The notes: generated by a model from the sequence alone, not told the origin. A stretch of 64,000 bases of DNA from JBCCIM01 sp965263205 (GCA_965263205.1 CBDHHF010000026.1:1-64000); one strand, 5' to 3'. Shown: positions 1 to 10,382, numbered from the stretch's first letter. Made by a program: numbers and translations.

Positions 1-589
1 TCAATTCGAGCTTGATACTCTGAGGTGACCGCATCACAAGCCGGCGTGGGAGTGTTTTAACATGTGCCGTCCGGAGGCTCCGGTAACGTTCTTTAGCGTC
101 TGTAAATAGCGATACGTCGTACTTGAAAATATGCAACGCGCCACCTTCAAGGTCGGGCACCAGTAGATAGCCTTCTTCTACATACGACGGAATCAGGCCA
201 ACCTCACCGATGAACAAATGTGATTCAACAAACTCAAAGATTGTGCGCCCCTCCTCTATGGCGTCGAGGATGTGCGGTAGACTCCAACTCACAAGTTCTT
301 TCACAACAACGAGTTGATCGCCGTCGAGGGATGGGTATTCATACCGGAGTGTCTGCGTATTCAGGTCCACTTCTTCAAGCCGACGCGGCAATCCTTGCTC
401 TACGATGTCCATACCAGAGACTATTTGCTGGAGGCTTTCGTAGAGCTTAACCAGCGAACTCAAGTAGGGGTATACAATGTTTTTTGAAAACGCCTGCCTT
501 GCCTGCTGTAATCCATCAAGAACTTTGTACTGCGCGCTTTCAAAATCGTGTACAGCGGATAGAAAATGATTGAGACGTAGCTCTGCCAT
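1..589 (-). CDS. hypothetical protein, C-terminus beyond window
   Basis: Open reading frame on the minus strand starting at ATG (587-589) and still open at the window edge, so at least 196 residues are visible and the C-terminus is missing. The frame begins MAELRLNHFLSAVHDFESAQ. It is acidic and rich in helix-forming residues over the first ~110 residues, then contains a stretch (about 120-165) that looks like alternating beta strands. There is no signal peptide and no membrane segment. An AGGGTG stretch about 8 bases before the start could serve as a weak ribosome binding site. I do not recognise the family. The TonB-like gene upstream is on the same strand about 200 bases away, so co-transcription is possible but not shown. 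Confidence 0.6.
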   Translation of the reverse strand, partial: MAELRLNHFLSAVHDFESAQYKVLDGLQQARQAFSKNIVYPYLSSLVKLYESLQQIVSGMDIVEQGLPRRLEEVDLNTQTLRYEYPSLDGDQLVVVKELVSWSLPHILDAIEEGRTIFEFVESHLFIGEVGLIPSYVEEGYLLVPDLEGGALHIFKYDVSLFTDAKERYRSLRTAHVKTLPRRLVMRSPQSIKLEL

Positions 590-751
590 TGTTGTCACCC
601 TGTTGTTTACACATACTACATCGTATACAGATCACCCGAAAGTGTCAAGGTAATTTGGCGCATTCATCCATCAACGGCACAAAAGTGTACCAAATAACGG
701 GCACATGCATTAAAGCTGGTATCGCCCTATTTAGCAACTGCTTAACGCACA

Positions 752-766
752 TGCCCGCTACGGGCA
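752..766 (-). terminator. small GC-rich hairpin after the TonB-like gene
   Basis: TGCCCG-CTA-CGGGCA is a perfect 6-bp stem with a 3-base loop, lying 22 bases beyond the stop codon of the minus-strand TonB-like gene. There is no clear T-run after it on the minus strand, so a terminator role is only a guess from position. Confidence 0.3.
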
Positions 767-787
767 GGCTATGAAGATCTTTAATGG

Positions 788-1443
788 TCAGCGAAGTTTG
801 AAGCTGATCGGGATGGTCATGCGCACACTGACGGGCACACCCCGTTGCTTCCCCGGCTTAAAGCGGACTTTACCAAGGGCGCGCAGCACTTCTTCATCAC
901 AGCCAGCACCGAGGCTGCGAACCACTACCGGGTTTACCAAATCCCCTTCTTTGTTGACAACAAACTGTACAATCACGCGCCCTTCTACGCCGGCTTTTTT
1001 TGCCATTTCCGGGTAGCGAATCTCTTTCATAATGGCCTCAAGTCCACCGATGATTTCTGGCATTTCTTCAGCAAGCGTAAGAAATCCTGACTCCTCGTAT
1101 TCAGGCTCCTCCACGGCTGGCGGCGGGCCGGCTACCATCTCCGTCATATCGAGATCAAGGGCAGATGCATCAAACGTAAGTTCTTCGTCTAACACGACGT
1201 CGTCAGCAACAACAGTTGGTACACTTGGTGACGGCGGAATGACCTTCTTCTCGAGTACGGTTGGCGTACAAGCATTACGGGCATGTAGGCCACTGCTGCC
1301 TGGAATTGCTCTTCCTGTTCATTGCCAGCTATATCAGACCTCGCCAGTACGATGAGCAGGAGTAAGGTGAGTACGATGCCAACCTGCATGCGGAGTTGGT
1401 ACAAGCCCTCGCGGTCGGCGTGTCTTTTCATGTGTGATTCCAT
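788..1443 (-). pseudogene. TonB-like energy transducer, single-base frameshift
   Basis: The C-terminal half (788-1195 frame) is a TonB_C domain with the typical pattern of a YPEMAKKAGVEGRVIVQF stretch followed by an RFKPGK motif and an SVRMTIPISFKLR end. The N-terminal half in another frame has the cytoplasmic tail and single membrane anchor (VGIVLTLLLLIVLA) of TonB. The two halves join smoothly if one base, most simply a G, is added near 1256-1262, giving a Pro/Val/Lys/Glu-rich periplasmic linker and a 218-residue protein. The start at 1443 is chosen because AGGA sits about 6 bases upstream. As sequenced, the protein would stop before the TonB_C domain. Intact, it would pass proton-motive energy to outer-membrane receptors. 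True decay and a sequencing indel cannot be told apart here. Confidence 0.8.
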
Positions 1444-1892
1444 GGTTGTCCTGTGTTTATGCACGCTGCTGTGCACGTGAAAAAAACAAGGACATGCAGC
1501 AAGACCGTATTTGCCAATCCGGCTGCATCCAACGTACCCGGGTAAGATGCGTCCTTTATTACAAGACAGTTGAAGAACGCTGGAGTTGCTCGTAGGGGCT
1601 CAATAACCAACACGGCTATGACTTGCTCGTGTACAACGTTTTATATCACAAGTTTAATTGCCGTTTACGTGTTTATCGGGACGGTACTATAAACATTCAC
1701 CGCTTGTGCGGGGACAGGCCGACGAAGTCGGACAGGGGTGTGTCGCTACGTTTCCGAGTAGCAACACGCTTTGTATTAAGCATGCTGGATACCGGATCAA
1801 GTCCGGCATGACGTGGCAGAGCGTGCGGATCAACCAAAGGCAACAATTGCTGCATGCCGGCCCAATTTGTGCGCTTCGTCTCTATTGCGATG
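1444..1892. other. gene-free stretch of about 450 bases
   Basis: No coding frame here looks real. The left end holds the TonB-like gene's upstream region and the right end the tail of the NTR gene. It contains a phrase around 1719-1742 (GACAGGCCGACGAAGTCGGA, with an internal CCGAC/GTCGG dyad) and the dyad element at 1781-1813. Nothing else is recognisable. Confidence 0.5.
1781..1813. repeat. dyad element CCGGA-TCAAG-TCCGG
   Basis: A 33-base segment with nested symmetry: outer CATGC and GCATG, and inner CCGGA / TCCGG around TCAAG. It closely resembles the intergenic element of the form TGGATCCCGGATCAAGTCCG, followed by GGATGACG, that I recall from many unrelated bacterial genomes. One copy is seen in the window. 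Confidence 0.45.
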
Positions 1893-2383
1893 TTAATCCC
1901 CTGCTATTTGCCGAAGAATGCGCACATCTTCTCGTCCAGCTCTTGCTGTACGGTCACAAAGCCCCGTATATAGATGTTCATCCACCAGATCGTAGGCGTC
2001 TATTTTTCTTGCATACACTGTATAAGTCCGCCCCAGGCTGAACAGGATACCACAGTCTCCACCGCCAAGTCCCGTTCGAATTTTGATGGTAGCCGACGAA
2101 ACGCCTTTCCAGTGTTGGTCAACTGAAAAAGTATATTCAGCATAATCAGTGGGTGTGTAATAGGAGCTATTAGCCAGCCGTTCATAATTGCCCAGCCGAC
2201 CGTCAATCACCCTGCCACAAACACCACATCACTTTTTGCAAACGCATGCTGCACGATCTGTTCAACAGACATATCGGAATCCCATGCAACACATGAGCAG
2301 CGAGAAACTGAATCATCCACACCGAGCGGCGTAGTCAGCAATGTCACGAGAAAGAATAATCCTGGCAGTACAGTCATGATCAT
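1893..2383 (-). pseudogene. secreted NTR (TIMP-like) domain protein, frameshifted
   Basis: Two overlapping frames make one protein. The first (to 2207) gives a signal peptide followed by SRCSCVAW and an AKSDVVFV segment. The second (1893-2210) gives a WKG motif, TGLGGGDCG, a YTVYARK strand and a late Cys (TGLCDRT). This Cys-x-Cys start, DVVFVGRV strand and GGGDCG pattern are typical of bacterial NTR/TIMP-like domains. Adding one G in the GG run near 2211-2216 restores DVVFVGRV and a continuous 163-residue protein. Start chosen at ATG 2383; a second ATG two codons on (2377) and a TTG at 2398 are alternatives. Role unknown: such proteins are secreted and disulfide-stabilised. It directly follows the DUF1080 gene on the same strand. 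Confidence 0.7.
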
Positions 2384-2394
2384 GCGATGTATTG

Positions 2395-2996
2395 TCAATC
2401 AAGCGCTGCAATAGCAATATTGCGATAAAAAATCACCATGTCTCGATTTGCGTGAAGCTGGATGCCAATCGGTCCTTCTTCGATGGCTGTATCAGAGTCG
2501 TAACTCATCACCTTATGCCCGTTTAACCAAACGGAATAGTTGGTACCCATGGCGACAATCGTCATGGCATTCCAGTCTTTGGGCTTGAGCACTTCCTTCA
2601 CGCCTTCAGCTTCAACAGGATAGCCTTTCCCTGGTATGTAGGGCGAAGCGGTCATGTCGCGCTTCAGGGACCCTGATTCGCCAATCTGAATCTGGTCGTG
2701 TTCGTTACGCATGAAGATGCCTGAGTCGATGATGCCTTCTCCCATCTTGAACTCGAATTGCATGATAAATTTGCGATACGACTGCTCGGTCCAAAGCACA
2801 GAGCCGGCTTGCTCAGGATCACTCGTTGCCTGCAGTACGCCATCCTGCACGCTCCACCAAATGTTATTCTCAGGTACAACCCAGCCCGAGAAATCTTTTC
2901 CATTGAACGCGCTTGGAAGCACGGTGGATTGCGCCCGCAGCGTTGCCGGCAATAACAACAGGAGGCTGCATGCTAATAGGAAGCGGGAATCGTCAT
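2395..2996 (-). pseudogene. DUF1080 3-keto-disaccharide hydrolase-like protein, frameshift in signal peptide
   Basis: The main frame (2395-2958) is a DUF1080/LamG-like beta-sandwich: FNGKDFSGWVVP near the start, DSGIFMRNEH in the middle, WNAMTIVAMGTNYSVWLNGH, then EEGPIGIQLHA and a FYRNIAI end. This family cleaves 3-keto-glycosides or acts on related oxidised sugars. No ATG opens this frame. An ATG at 2994-2996 in the neighbouring frame reads MTIP and continues as RFLLACSLLLLLPATLRAQ if the CCC run (2985-2987 on the plus strand) has one more C. That gives a perfect signal peptide and a 200-residue protein. I therefore infer a one-base deletion in the signal-peptide codons. Same strand and family as the gene before it. 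Confidence 0.72.
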
Positions 2997-3033
2997 ATGC
3001 TGAATTACCAGGTTTTGGAGGATTGTTCGCGTG

Positions 3034-3758
3034 CTACAGTTTTTTAAGTCGAAAATTTCTGTACTCAATTTTGTGGGGTTCGCCGGTGTGTACCTGAACG
3101 CCAAGTAAGCCTTCATCCGCCGGTTTTCGATGTCATCGTCGATAACTACGGCCATCACGCGGCTGTTCACAATATGCGTTAACAGGTTACCTCGAGCAAT
3201 GATGTGGTACTGATTCCATCCCTCGCTATTTATGAACGCCTCTAGTGAATCTCGATTGCCGAGGGATCCAATTACGTTCACCACGCCGGCGCTATCGATG
3301 TGCACCATCTCACCGCGCCAAGCCAAAAAACGCCGCCCTCGTTCCTCATACGCCTGTCCTGTGTAGCGGCGGCGGGGCAATCGCTTGTCATGGTCTGGGC
3401 CGTCGATATCCGCCTGATAGCCGGCAAGCGACCACGGTGCATCGGTCAGTTGTATGCTTCGGTAATTGATGCCACTATTCCCTTCATCCGTGACGCGGTA
3501 TTCAACCTTCAATTCAAAATCATCAACCGTTCCACCACGCCAGATAATGAAGCTATTCCGCGTCAAAATGGTCTCCGGGGTTACTTCTCCAACCAGACTG
3601 CCAAACTCCACACGCCAGTATGTAGCATCACCATCCCAACAGTCCAACGTTTCACCATCAAAAATAGCAACGAAGCCGTCATCATCCATCTCCTGTGCAT
3701 GACTCAAACAGGTAATGCTCGTGAGCGCAAGTGCTAAACCAATTGATCTGAGCTTCAT
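3034..3758 (-). pseudogene. DUF1080 3-keto-disaccharide hydrolase-like protein, C-terminal frameshift
   Basis: Begins with a signal peptide ending SHAQ, then the DUF1080 fold: FDGETLDCWDGDATYWRVE, NSFIIWRGG, DDFELKVEYRV, GNSGINYRS, GYQADIDG, YTGQAYEERGR. In the raw frame the end is nonsense (2973 stop). Reading the other frame from about 3124 gives GLLGVQVHTGEPHKIEYRN and FRLKKL then a stop at 3034-3036, which is the usual family ending. Adding one A to the AAAA run (TTTT at 3124-3127 on plus) unites both parts into 241 residues. It would be a periplasmic or exported enzyme acting on 3-keto-glycosides. A second DUF1080 gene follows 38 bases downstream, so the two likely form an operon. Confidence 0.8.
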
Positions 3759-3808
3759 AGTGGGTGCGAATACTACGTCCGGAGATTAAGCCATCGGTAC
3801 ATAATACG

Positions 3809-3840
3809 AGCGGTCCGGCTTGCGTACAAACCGGACCGCT
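3809..3840 (-). terminator. hairpin terminator after the fad operon
   Basis: AGCGGTCCGG and CCGGACCGCT form a perfect 10-bp stem around a 12-base loop, between the stop of the acyl-CoA dehydrogenase gene (3866) and the start of the DUF1080 gene (3758), both on the minus strand. The T-run is poor, but the strength and position fit a transcription end. Confidence 0.6.
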
Positions 3841-3865
3841 TCTCGTTACTATTTGCCTGACAGCT

Positions 3866-6382
3866 TTATGCAGATGCTGTACGCGGACGTACGGTCGCAC
3901 CATCACCACCAGCACCATCGCCGTGTGACGGTACAGGCGTGGGTGCCACAGCACCTTGCATATACTCTTCCAACGTAAAGTCATCCACACGAATCGCCTC
4001 AGCGCGTGCAGCTTCAGCACGTGCAAGCAATTCGATCTCCTCGTCATTGATCAACCCTTGCGTATGCGCAATCTTCGCCATTTGCTCAGGGCTACCTTTT
4101 TCGATTTTACCAGCACGGACAGCTTTCGAAATCACACGCGCAACTTTATCACCCTGGTACACCAGGCGGAAAGCCTGCTCAAGCTGACCAATAGGCTCGT
4201 TGACATTATCTGGCGCGTAGATACCCTGCGTAAGGCGTTGGCGCTGCTCGCCAGGCGTTTGCATGGCGCGCGCTACAGCATGCCCTACTTTATCTGATGG
4301 TCCGTTTGAAAGAGGATTCAGGCGAGACCACAGCGCCACAGGGCCTTTGAACAGCAAGCCAATCACAGGCACGTCAAAGTTCTTGTAGATTCCGTTGAAT
4401 GCTTTCTGCATTTCGCTAAAGGCATACTGCATCGACCATTTCAGGTAAGGTAGATCTTCTTTCGGCCGACCCTCAGCTTCAAAGCGCCGCAACGTGGCAG
4501 CTACCAAATACATCCATGAGAAAATGTCGGCATACCGACCCGTTAGCTTCTCTTTTCGCTTGAGATTGCCGCCAAGGCCAATCAGCGCAACATCTGCCAG
4601 GAAAGCAAACGATGCAGACGCCCAGGCGAGTTTGCGCCAGTAGCCGGCAGCGGGTCCCGATACAGGAGAACCTGCCAACCGACCGCGACTCAGCGAAAGC
4701 AAAAGGGCGCGGAAGCTGTTGCGAATCGTGTGGCCAACATGGCTTGTGAACGCACCATCAAACCGCTTAAGGTCGCGGTTCATCAACCCCTGGATTTCAT
4801 CGTAGATATACGGATGACACCGGATAGCGCCTTGCCCAAAGATCATGAGTGTACGCGTCAGGATATTTGCACCCTCTACCGTGATGCCAATCGGCGTATT
4901 CATGTACGCAGTTGCCACCAGGTTTTTGGGTCCCCATGAGATGGCGTTACCCCCAAGGATATCCATGCCATGATTGATAACTTTGCGCTGCAACTCGGTG
5001 AAGTTGTACTTGGCGATGGCCGTTACAACGGCCGGTGCAACACCCTGCTGCAACGCCCCACACGTATACTTGCGTGCGGCCTCCATCATGTAGTTGTAGC
5101 CACCAATTTCTGCAAGGGGTTCTTCGATCCCTTCGAACAACCCGATAGGCAATCCAAACTGCTTGCGTACCTTGGCATGAGCAGAAGCTACACGGAAGAC
5201 CAGCTTGCTACCACCAGCTGCAGAAGCAGGCAGCGATATACCGCGGCCGGCTGCCAGCGACTCCATCAACATCCGCCATCCCTGGCCAGCACCTTCTGCC
5301 CCACCGATAATCGCATCGATAGGCACAACAACATCGTAGCCTTCGGTAGGACAGTTGTAGAACGGCACACCCAGTGGGTTATGCCGCTTGCCAAGCTCTA
5401 CCCCATCAAGATTGGTAGGAATCAAGGCACATGTGATACCCGGCGATGTCCCTTTACCCAACAGGTTATCCGGGTCGCGCAGTTTAAATGCCAGACCAAG
5501 TACCGTTGAAATCGCTGCAAGCGTGATATAGCGTTTCCGCCAATTCAGACGTACGTAGAGCGCACCGTCATCCCCTTTAAACACAACACCGCTGGAGCTA
5601 ATTGCGCCGGCATCTGAACCCGCATTGGGTTCTGTAAGGGCAAACGCAGGGATGTCTTCACCACGAGCAAGCCGAGGCAAATAGTGATCACGCTGCTCCT
5701 GGGTTCCGTAGTGGATCAACAACTCTGCCGGCCCCAGCGAGTTAGGCACCATCACGGTTGTTGCCAGCGGACCACACCGTGATGAGAGTTTTTGCACCAC
5801 AGCAGAGTTTGCCAGAGGAGAAAACTCGAGGCCGCCATATTTCTTCGGAATAATCATCCCGAAAAAGCGTTCGCGTTTCATGATTTCCCAGGCAGCAGCA
5901 GGCAAACCTTTTTGCTGGAAGACTTCCCAGTCGTGCGTAGCGTTACACAACGCTTCAACGGGTCCGTCCAGAAACGCCTGCTCCTCTTCGGTAAGTGAAG
6001 GATAAGGCTCGTTCACAATACGCTTGCCATTGGGCTTGCCAGAAAACAGCTCCCCTTCTACCCAAACATTGCCGGCTTCAATAGCCGTCTGTTCTGTTTG
6101 AGAAATGGTTGGCAGGAATTTGAGTGCATTTAACAGATTTAGCACCGGTCCGGTAAACAGCGCACGGCGCAAAAAGGGTAGATTCAACACCAGGGCAAGG
6201 ACGCCAAAGGTGGCCCATAGCCAGGTTGGTGCCGCAAATCCATATAGCGCTGCAATACCGGCAATGGTCCACAACCAAAGCGGCGCACCCGTATACCCCA
6301 GCACCACGAGGACGGCGAGCACGCTCAGTACCACCGTCCAGGCCGGCAGGCTGGCGAAGAATTCAAAGTAGGGTAAGTTCAT
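3866..6382 (-). CDS. fadE: FadE-type acyl-CoA dehydrogenase
   Basis: 838 residues, close to the 814 of E. coli FadE and much longer than ordinary acyl-CoA dehydrogenases. The first ~80 residues hold two or three hydrophobic segments (membrane anchor). The dehydrogenase core then follows, with FALTEPNAGSDAGAISS (flavin/substrate loop), a GITVEGANILTRTLMIFGQG segment and the C-terminal DUF1974-like extension. It would carry out the first beta-oxidation step, acyl-CoA to trans-2-enoyl-CoA with FAD, at the inner membrane. The gene is 56 bases downstream of the thiolase gene and last in the fad operon, followed by a strong hairpin. The start at 6382 gives the hydrophobic N-terminus and no better start is visible. 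The frame is intact, unlike several neighbours. Confidence 0.93.
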   Translation of the reverse strand: MNLPYFEFFASLPAWTVVLSVLAVLVVLGYTGAPLWLWTIAGIAALYGFAAPTWLWATFGVLALVLNLPFLRRALFTGPVLNLLNALKFLPTISQTEQTAIEAGNVWVEGELFSGKPNGKRIVNEPYPSLTEEEQAFLDGPVEALCNATHDWEVFQQKGLPAAAWEIMKRERFFGMIIPKKYGGLEFSPLANSAVVQKLSSRCGPLATTVMVPNSLGPAELLIHYGTQEQRDHYLPRLARGEDIPAFALTEPNAGSDAGAISSSGVVFKGDDGALYVRLNWRKRYITLAAISTVLGLAFKLRDPDNLLGKGTSPGITCALIPTNLDGVELGKRHNPLGVPFYNCPTEGYDVVVPIDAIIGGAEGAGQGWRMLMESLAAGRGISLPASAAGGSKLVFRVASAHAKVRKQFGLPIGLFEGIEEPLAEIGGYNYMMEAARKYTCGALQQGVAPAVVTAIAKYNFTELQRKVINHGMDILGGNAISWGPKNLVATAYMNTPIGITVEGANILTRTLMIFGQGAIRCHPYIYDEIQGLMNRDLKRFDGAFTSHVGHTIRNSFRALLLSLSRGRLAGSPVSGPAAGYWRKLAWASASFAFLADVALIGLGGNLKRKEKLTGRYADIFSWMYLVAATLRRFEAEGRPKEDLPYLKWSMQYAFSEMQKAFNGIYKNFDVPVIGLLFKGPVALWSRLNPLSNGPSDKVGHAVARAMQTPGEQRQRLTQGIYAPDNVNEPIGQLEQAFRLVYQGDKVARVISKAVRAGKIEKGSPEQMAKIAHTQGLINDEEIELLARAEAARAEAIRVDDFTLEEYMQGAVAPTPVPSHGDGAGGDGATVRPRTASA

Positions 6383-6438
6383 TGGATTTCGGGTTTAGTG
6401 TGTTTGTGTCATGCCAGGTCTGCTCATGTATCAGCAGA

Positions 6439-7629
6439 CTAAAGCATCATATTTTCGAAAACAGCTGCTGCACCCATGCCACCTCCGATACACATCGTAC
6501 AGATGCCATATCGCACACCACGGCGCTTCATCTCGTGTAGCAGCGTTGCTGTAAGTTTTGCCCCGGTACATCCGAGGGGGTGCCCAAGGGCAATGGCACC
6601 ACCGTTTACATTTACAATGTCTTCAGACAGACCTGTCTCCTTGACGACAGCCAATGCCTGCGAGGCAAACGCCTCGTTGAGTTCCACCAGACCAATATCT
6701 GCTACCGTTAAGCCTGTTTGCTTCAGGACCTTTTTGATGGCGTTGATCGGTCCAATACCCATTAATTCGGGTGCAACCCCGGCCACCGCGTACCCGGCGA
6801 TCCGTGCCATGGGGTCTACCCCCAGCGATTTGAGCGCACTTTCGCTGACAACGACGCTGGCAGCGGCGCCATCCGACATCTGCGAAGCATTGCCGGCCGT
6901 TACGGTACCGCCCATGCGGAAAACAGGGCGAAGCCTGGCGAGCGCTTCGATGCTTGTGTCAGCGCGCGGGCCTTCGTCGGTATCAAAGTCGATGATCTGG
7001 CTGTTAACCTTCCCGTTGCTGTAGGCGCTGTGGTCAATCGACATTTTCACGATCTCGTCGACAAAACGGCCGGCTTTGATGGCTTCAACCGCACGCTGAT
7101 GCGACTGGAACGCAAAACGATCCTGATCTTCACGCGAGATCTCGTACTTGGTAGCAACGTTTTCTGCGGTACTCCCCATGCCGATGTACACATCAGGGTC
7201 TTCCAGGACCACATCTGGATCTGGTGAGAAGTAAAACCCTGTCATCGGCACCTGGCTCATGGATTCGGATCCGCCGGCGACAACAATATCTGAATGGCCG
7301 GCCATGATCGACTGGGATGCCATCACGATGGTTTGTAATCCCGACGAACAAAAGCGGTTAATGGTAGCACCGGGTACCTCATCGGGTAAGCCGGCGCGCT
7401 GCGCGATAACGCGCCCCATGTTCATCCCCTGCGGCCCTTCCGGCATCGCACATCCAATCAGGACGTCGTCTACCTGCTCATCCTGTAAACCCTCAACGCG
7501 GTTGATGGCCTCACGCACCACTACACCACCCATGTCTTCTGGTCGCGTATGCACCAGGGTACCGCGTTTGGCTTTACCCACCGCCGTCCGCACACTGCTG
7601 ACGATATATGCTCCGTTTCTTGCTTCCAT
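6439..7629 (-). CDS. fadA: acetyl-CoA C-acyltransferase (3-ketoacyl-CoA thiolase)
   Basis: 396 residues, full length for thiolases. The nucleophilic Cys is in NRFCSSGLQT (Cys94), the His in GGAIALGHPLGCTGAK, and the second catalytic Cys in CTMCIGGGMGAA near the end. It cleaves 3-ketoacyl-CoA with CoA to acetyl-CoA and a shortened acyl-CoA, the last step of the cycle. It sits between the hydroxyacyl-CoA dehydrogenase gene upstream and the acyl-CoA dehydrogenase downstream, the same order as the fadNAE operon of Bacillus. The start ATG at 7629 gives MEARNGAYIVSSVRTAVGKA, the normal N-terminus. The ~190 bases upstream have no gene, so an internal promoter is possible. Confidence 0.95.
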   Translation of the reverse strand: MEARNGAYIVSSVRTAVGKAKRGTLVHTRPEDMGGVVVREAINRVEGLQDEQVDDVLIGCAMPEGPQGMNMGRVIAQRAGLPDEVPGATINRFCSSGLQTIVMASQSIMAGHSDIVVAGGSESMSQVPMTGFYFSPDPDVVLEDPDVYIGMGSTAENVATKYEISREDQDRFAFQSHQRAVEAIKAGRFVDEIVKMSIDHSAYSNGKVNSQIIDFDTDEGPRADTSIEALARLRPVFRMGGTVTAGNASQMSDGAAASVVVSESALKSLGVDPMARIAGYAVAGVAPELMGIGPINAIKKVLKQTGLTVADIGLVELNEAFASQALAVVKETGLSEDIVNVNGGAIALGHPLGCTGAKLTATLLHEMKRRGVRYGICTMCIGGGMGAAAVFENMML

Positions 7630-7817
7630 AAATCTATTTATTGCGATCTATCTCTATAATAGTTTTCTAACGGCCTGTCCCTTGCGGGGCATCGCCTGAT
7701 GTTCGGGCAGTCTGTCCCCCAGGGTGTGTCCGAAAATTTAGTTCTGCTTTGTTAGATCCTTCGCATTCGCTCAGGATACGGCTTCGCTCCGCTAATTTGG
7801 GGTTTTGCAGACAAAGC

Positions 7818-10230
7818 CTAGTTTCTGAGCGGTTTGTTTTTCGTCAGAATGTGCATGATCCGTTCCTGTGTTTTGGGTTCACCGCAAAGACGCAGGAATA
7901 CTTCGCGCTCCAGTTCTACAAGGTAATCTTCGTGTACCTCTTGTGGCCCACTGAGGTCGCCCCCCGTCATGACATGCGCCAGTTGGACGGCCAGAAAACG
8001 ATCGTATTCGCTGATAAAGCCGCCATTTTCGTATTGACGCACAGCTACTTCGAGTGCAGCTCTACCGGGTTTACCCAACACCTGCACATGCGTATTCACG
8101 GGCGGTGGTAGGTAACCAGACTCAGACAGGGCGTAAACCGTGTCTTTTGCCACAAAGAACCGCCGGGCATCATTCATCACCACGGTTGCACGCGGTGAGA
8201 GGTATCCCATTTCTTTTGCCATCAGCCCGCTCGCCGAAAACCGTTGCCATGGCGACCTGCTGGAAATAAACCTGCAAGTGATCCTGTACCTGGTTCGGAA
8301 ATCCAGCTGCGGCGCGCTGTGAAGCCAGAACCGACAGGAATGTTGTACCCGTACCTGCGGGTATCAAGCCAACGCCAAGTTCGACCAATCCCATATAGGT
8401 TTCTGATGCAGCAACAGGCTGATAGGAAGCCATACAAACCTCACAGCCTCCACCCAACACGCGCTGATGCGGCGCTACTACCACAGGGACCTGTGCATAA
8501 CGAATCCGTTGTACTGCGCGCTGGAAGTTGGCAATGGTTTCGTCAATTAAATGGAATTTGCCTTCCTGCGCAGCTGTCGCCATTTCACCCAGATTGGCGC
8601 CAACCGAAAAGTTCTTGCCTTCGTTTGCTACGACGATACCGCGGATGTTAGGATCGTTCTCTGCCTTTTCAATCACATCGATAAAGCCCTGCATGACCTG
8701 GGTGCCCAGGGAATTGGCTTTCGACCTGAACTCATACAGCGCAACGCCATCTCCCATGTCAAGTAGTGCAGCTTCGTCATTACGCCAGAGCTCCGCCTGT
8801 TTGTCGGTTTTGATAAGGGTAAGCCCCCGTTCATCTGCCGGCAACTGTGCTGTTGCGTATCCGGATTGTCCGGGCAAATAGACCTGCTGGTCGGTGCCGG
8901 CACTTTTGTAAAACCCTGTAGCACCACTCGCTTCCATTGCGTCAACCCATGCCGGCAGTGCCTGACCGGCAGTGCGCATGTCATCGAGTACCTGCTGGAA
9001 GCCGAGGGCATCCCACATACCAAACGGCCCAAGCTCCCAGCCAAAGCCCCATTGCATGGCGCGATCGATGTCTGCAGGATCATCTGCAATCTCTGGAATC
9101 CTGCGGGCACTGTAGCCCAGCAAGTCATGCATGGACTTTCTAAAGAAAGCACCAGCGCGGCCCTGGTCGGCGTAAAGTGCCTGTAGGCGTGCAGGGAGTG
9201 CGCCTGCTTTTTTGATTGCTTTGAGATCTCCCAAATCCATCTCAGCAGCCGGCGTGTATTCACCAGAAGCAGGATCAATGGAAAGGATATCGCGACCAAC
9301 TTTCTTGTAGAATCCGGCACGCGTTTTCGATCCAAGTGCTCCGTTTTCGACGAGTTGTTTCAGCAGTGTTGGCGGCACAAAAATGGCGCGGCTCTCGTCG
9401 TCAGGAATTGCGTCATACAGATTGGTTGCAACATGGAGCATGGTATCTAACCCCACCACATCTGCCGTACGGAACGTCCCCGACTTCGGACGCCCAGTCA
9501 GCGGCCCCGTCAACGTATCAACTTCTTCAATGGAGTACCCGCCTTCGACAAATGCCTGCATGGCGTGCATCATGCCATAAATACCAATACGGTTTCCGAT
9601 GAAGTTCGGGGTATCTTTGGCTACAACAATCCCTTTACCCAGGTGGACGCGTCCAAAATGCGCAACGCGTGATATAATTTCACTGTCGGTATCAGGCGTA
9701 GGGATAATTTCGAGCAGGCGAAGGTACCGCGGTGGATTAAAAAAGTGGGTACCGAGGAATCGCTTTCTGAAACTGAGCGGAAGCCCTTCAGCGATCAGGT
9801 GAATGGGCAGGCCGCTGGTATTTGTAGAGACGATGGTATCCTCACCCACTGCTTCTGCAATCCGCGCCGTTACCTGGCGTTTGATATCCATTCGCTCAAC
9901 AACGGCTTCGATCACCCATTCAGCATCTGCTACCCAATCAAAGTTTTCGTCGAAATTGCCCAATTGCACGCGCTGTGCAACCTTGGGGGTAAACAGCGGT
10001 GCCGGCTTGAGTTTTGTAGCTTGCTTGAAAAGCTTCTCCACTATTGCATTTTTCTTGCCTTCTTCAGGGGCAATATCGAGCAGCCGCACGTGTAGTCCGG
10101 CGTTGGCAAGGTGCATGGCAATCTGTGCGCCCATTGTACCGGCACCCAGTACCGTCACGTTGCTAAAGGCCTTGTATGCACGCGCATTAGACCAATCTAT
10201 CGCTCCCACTTCAAGGGTATTCACTTCCAT
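7818..10230 (-). pseudogene. fadN: 3-hydroxyacyl-CoA dehydrogenase/enoyl-CoA hydratase, single-base frameshift
   Basis: The N-terminal half has the NAD-binding Rossmann motif VTVLGAGTMGAQIAMHLANA and the HAD motif GTHFFNPPRY. The C-terminal half is an enoyl-CoA hydratase with GGGCEVCMAS and a VELGVGLIPAGTGT stretch. This dehydrogenase-first order matches FadN of Bacillus, not FadB/FadJ. The frame shifts after QQVAMATV: removing one T from the TTTT run (AAAA at 8237-8240 on plus) continues as SASGLMAKEMGYLSP and on to a normal C-terminus at 7818, giving 803 residues. As sequenced, the protein loses about 135 C-terminal residues. It would catalyse the hydration and NAD-dependent oxidation steps. 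The intact flanking fad genes argue for a sequencing indel over real loss. Confidence 0.88.
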
Positions 10231-10382
10231 GTGTCAATCAGTAGTTAAATGTTGCTGCCAATCGGTATCAGGCCGGCAGCCTCTATATTAAAGTTGTCTT
10301 TTGTTTTACGCAGATAATTTCGGGCTTCCGTTATTTCGGTTTTTCGATGTTTACCTTTTGCAAGTCAATCGGCAGTCGGCAC

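Noticed and set aside
8230..8245. Programmed frameshift in FadN
   Set aside because: The TTTT run is not a typical slippery heptamer with downstream structure, and other genes of the window show similar one-base indels; an error or mutation is simpler.
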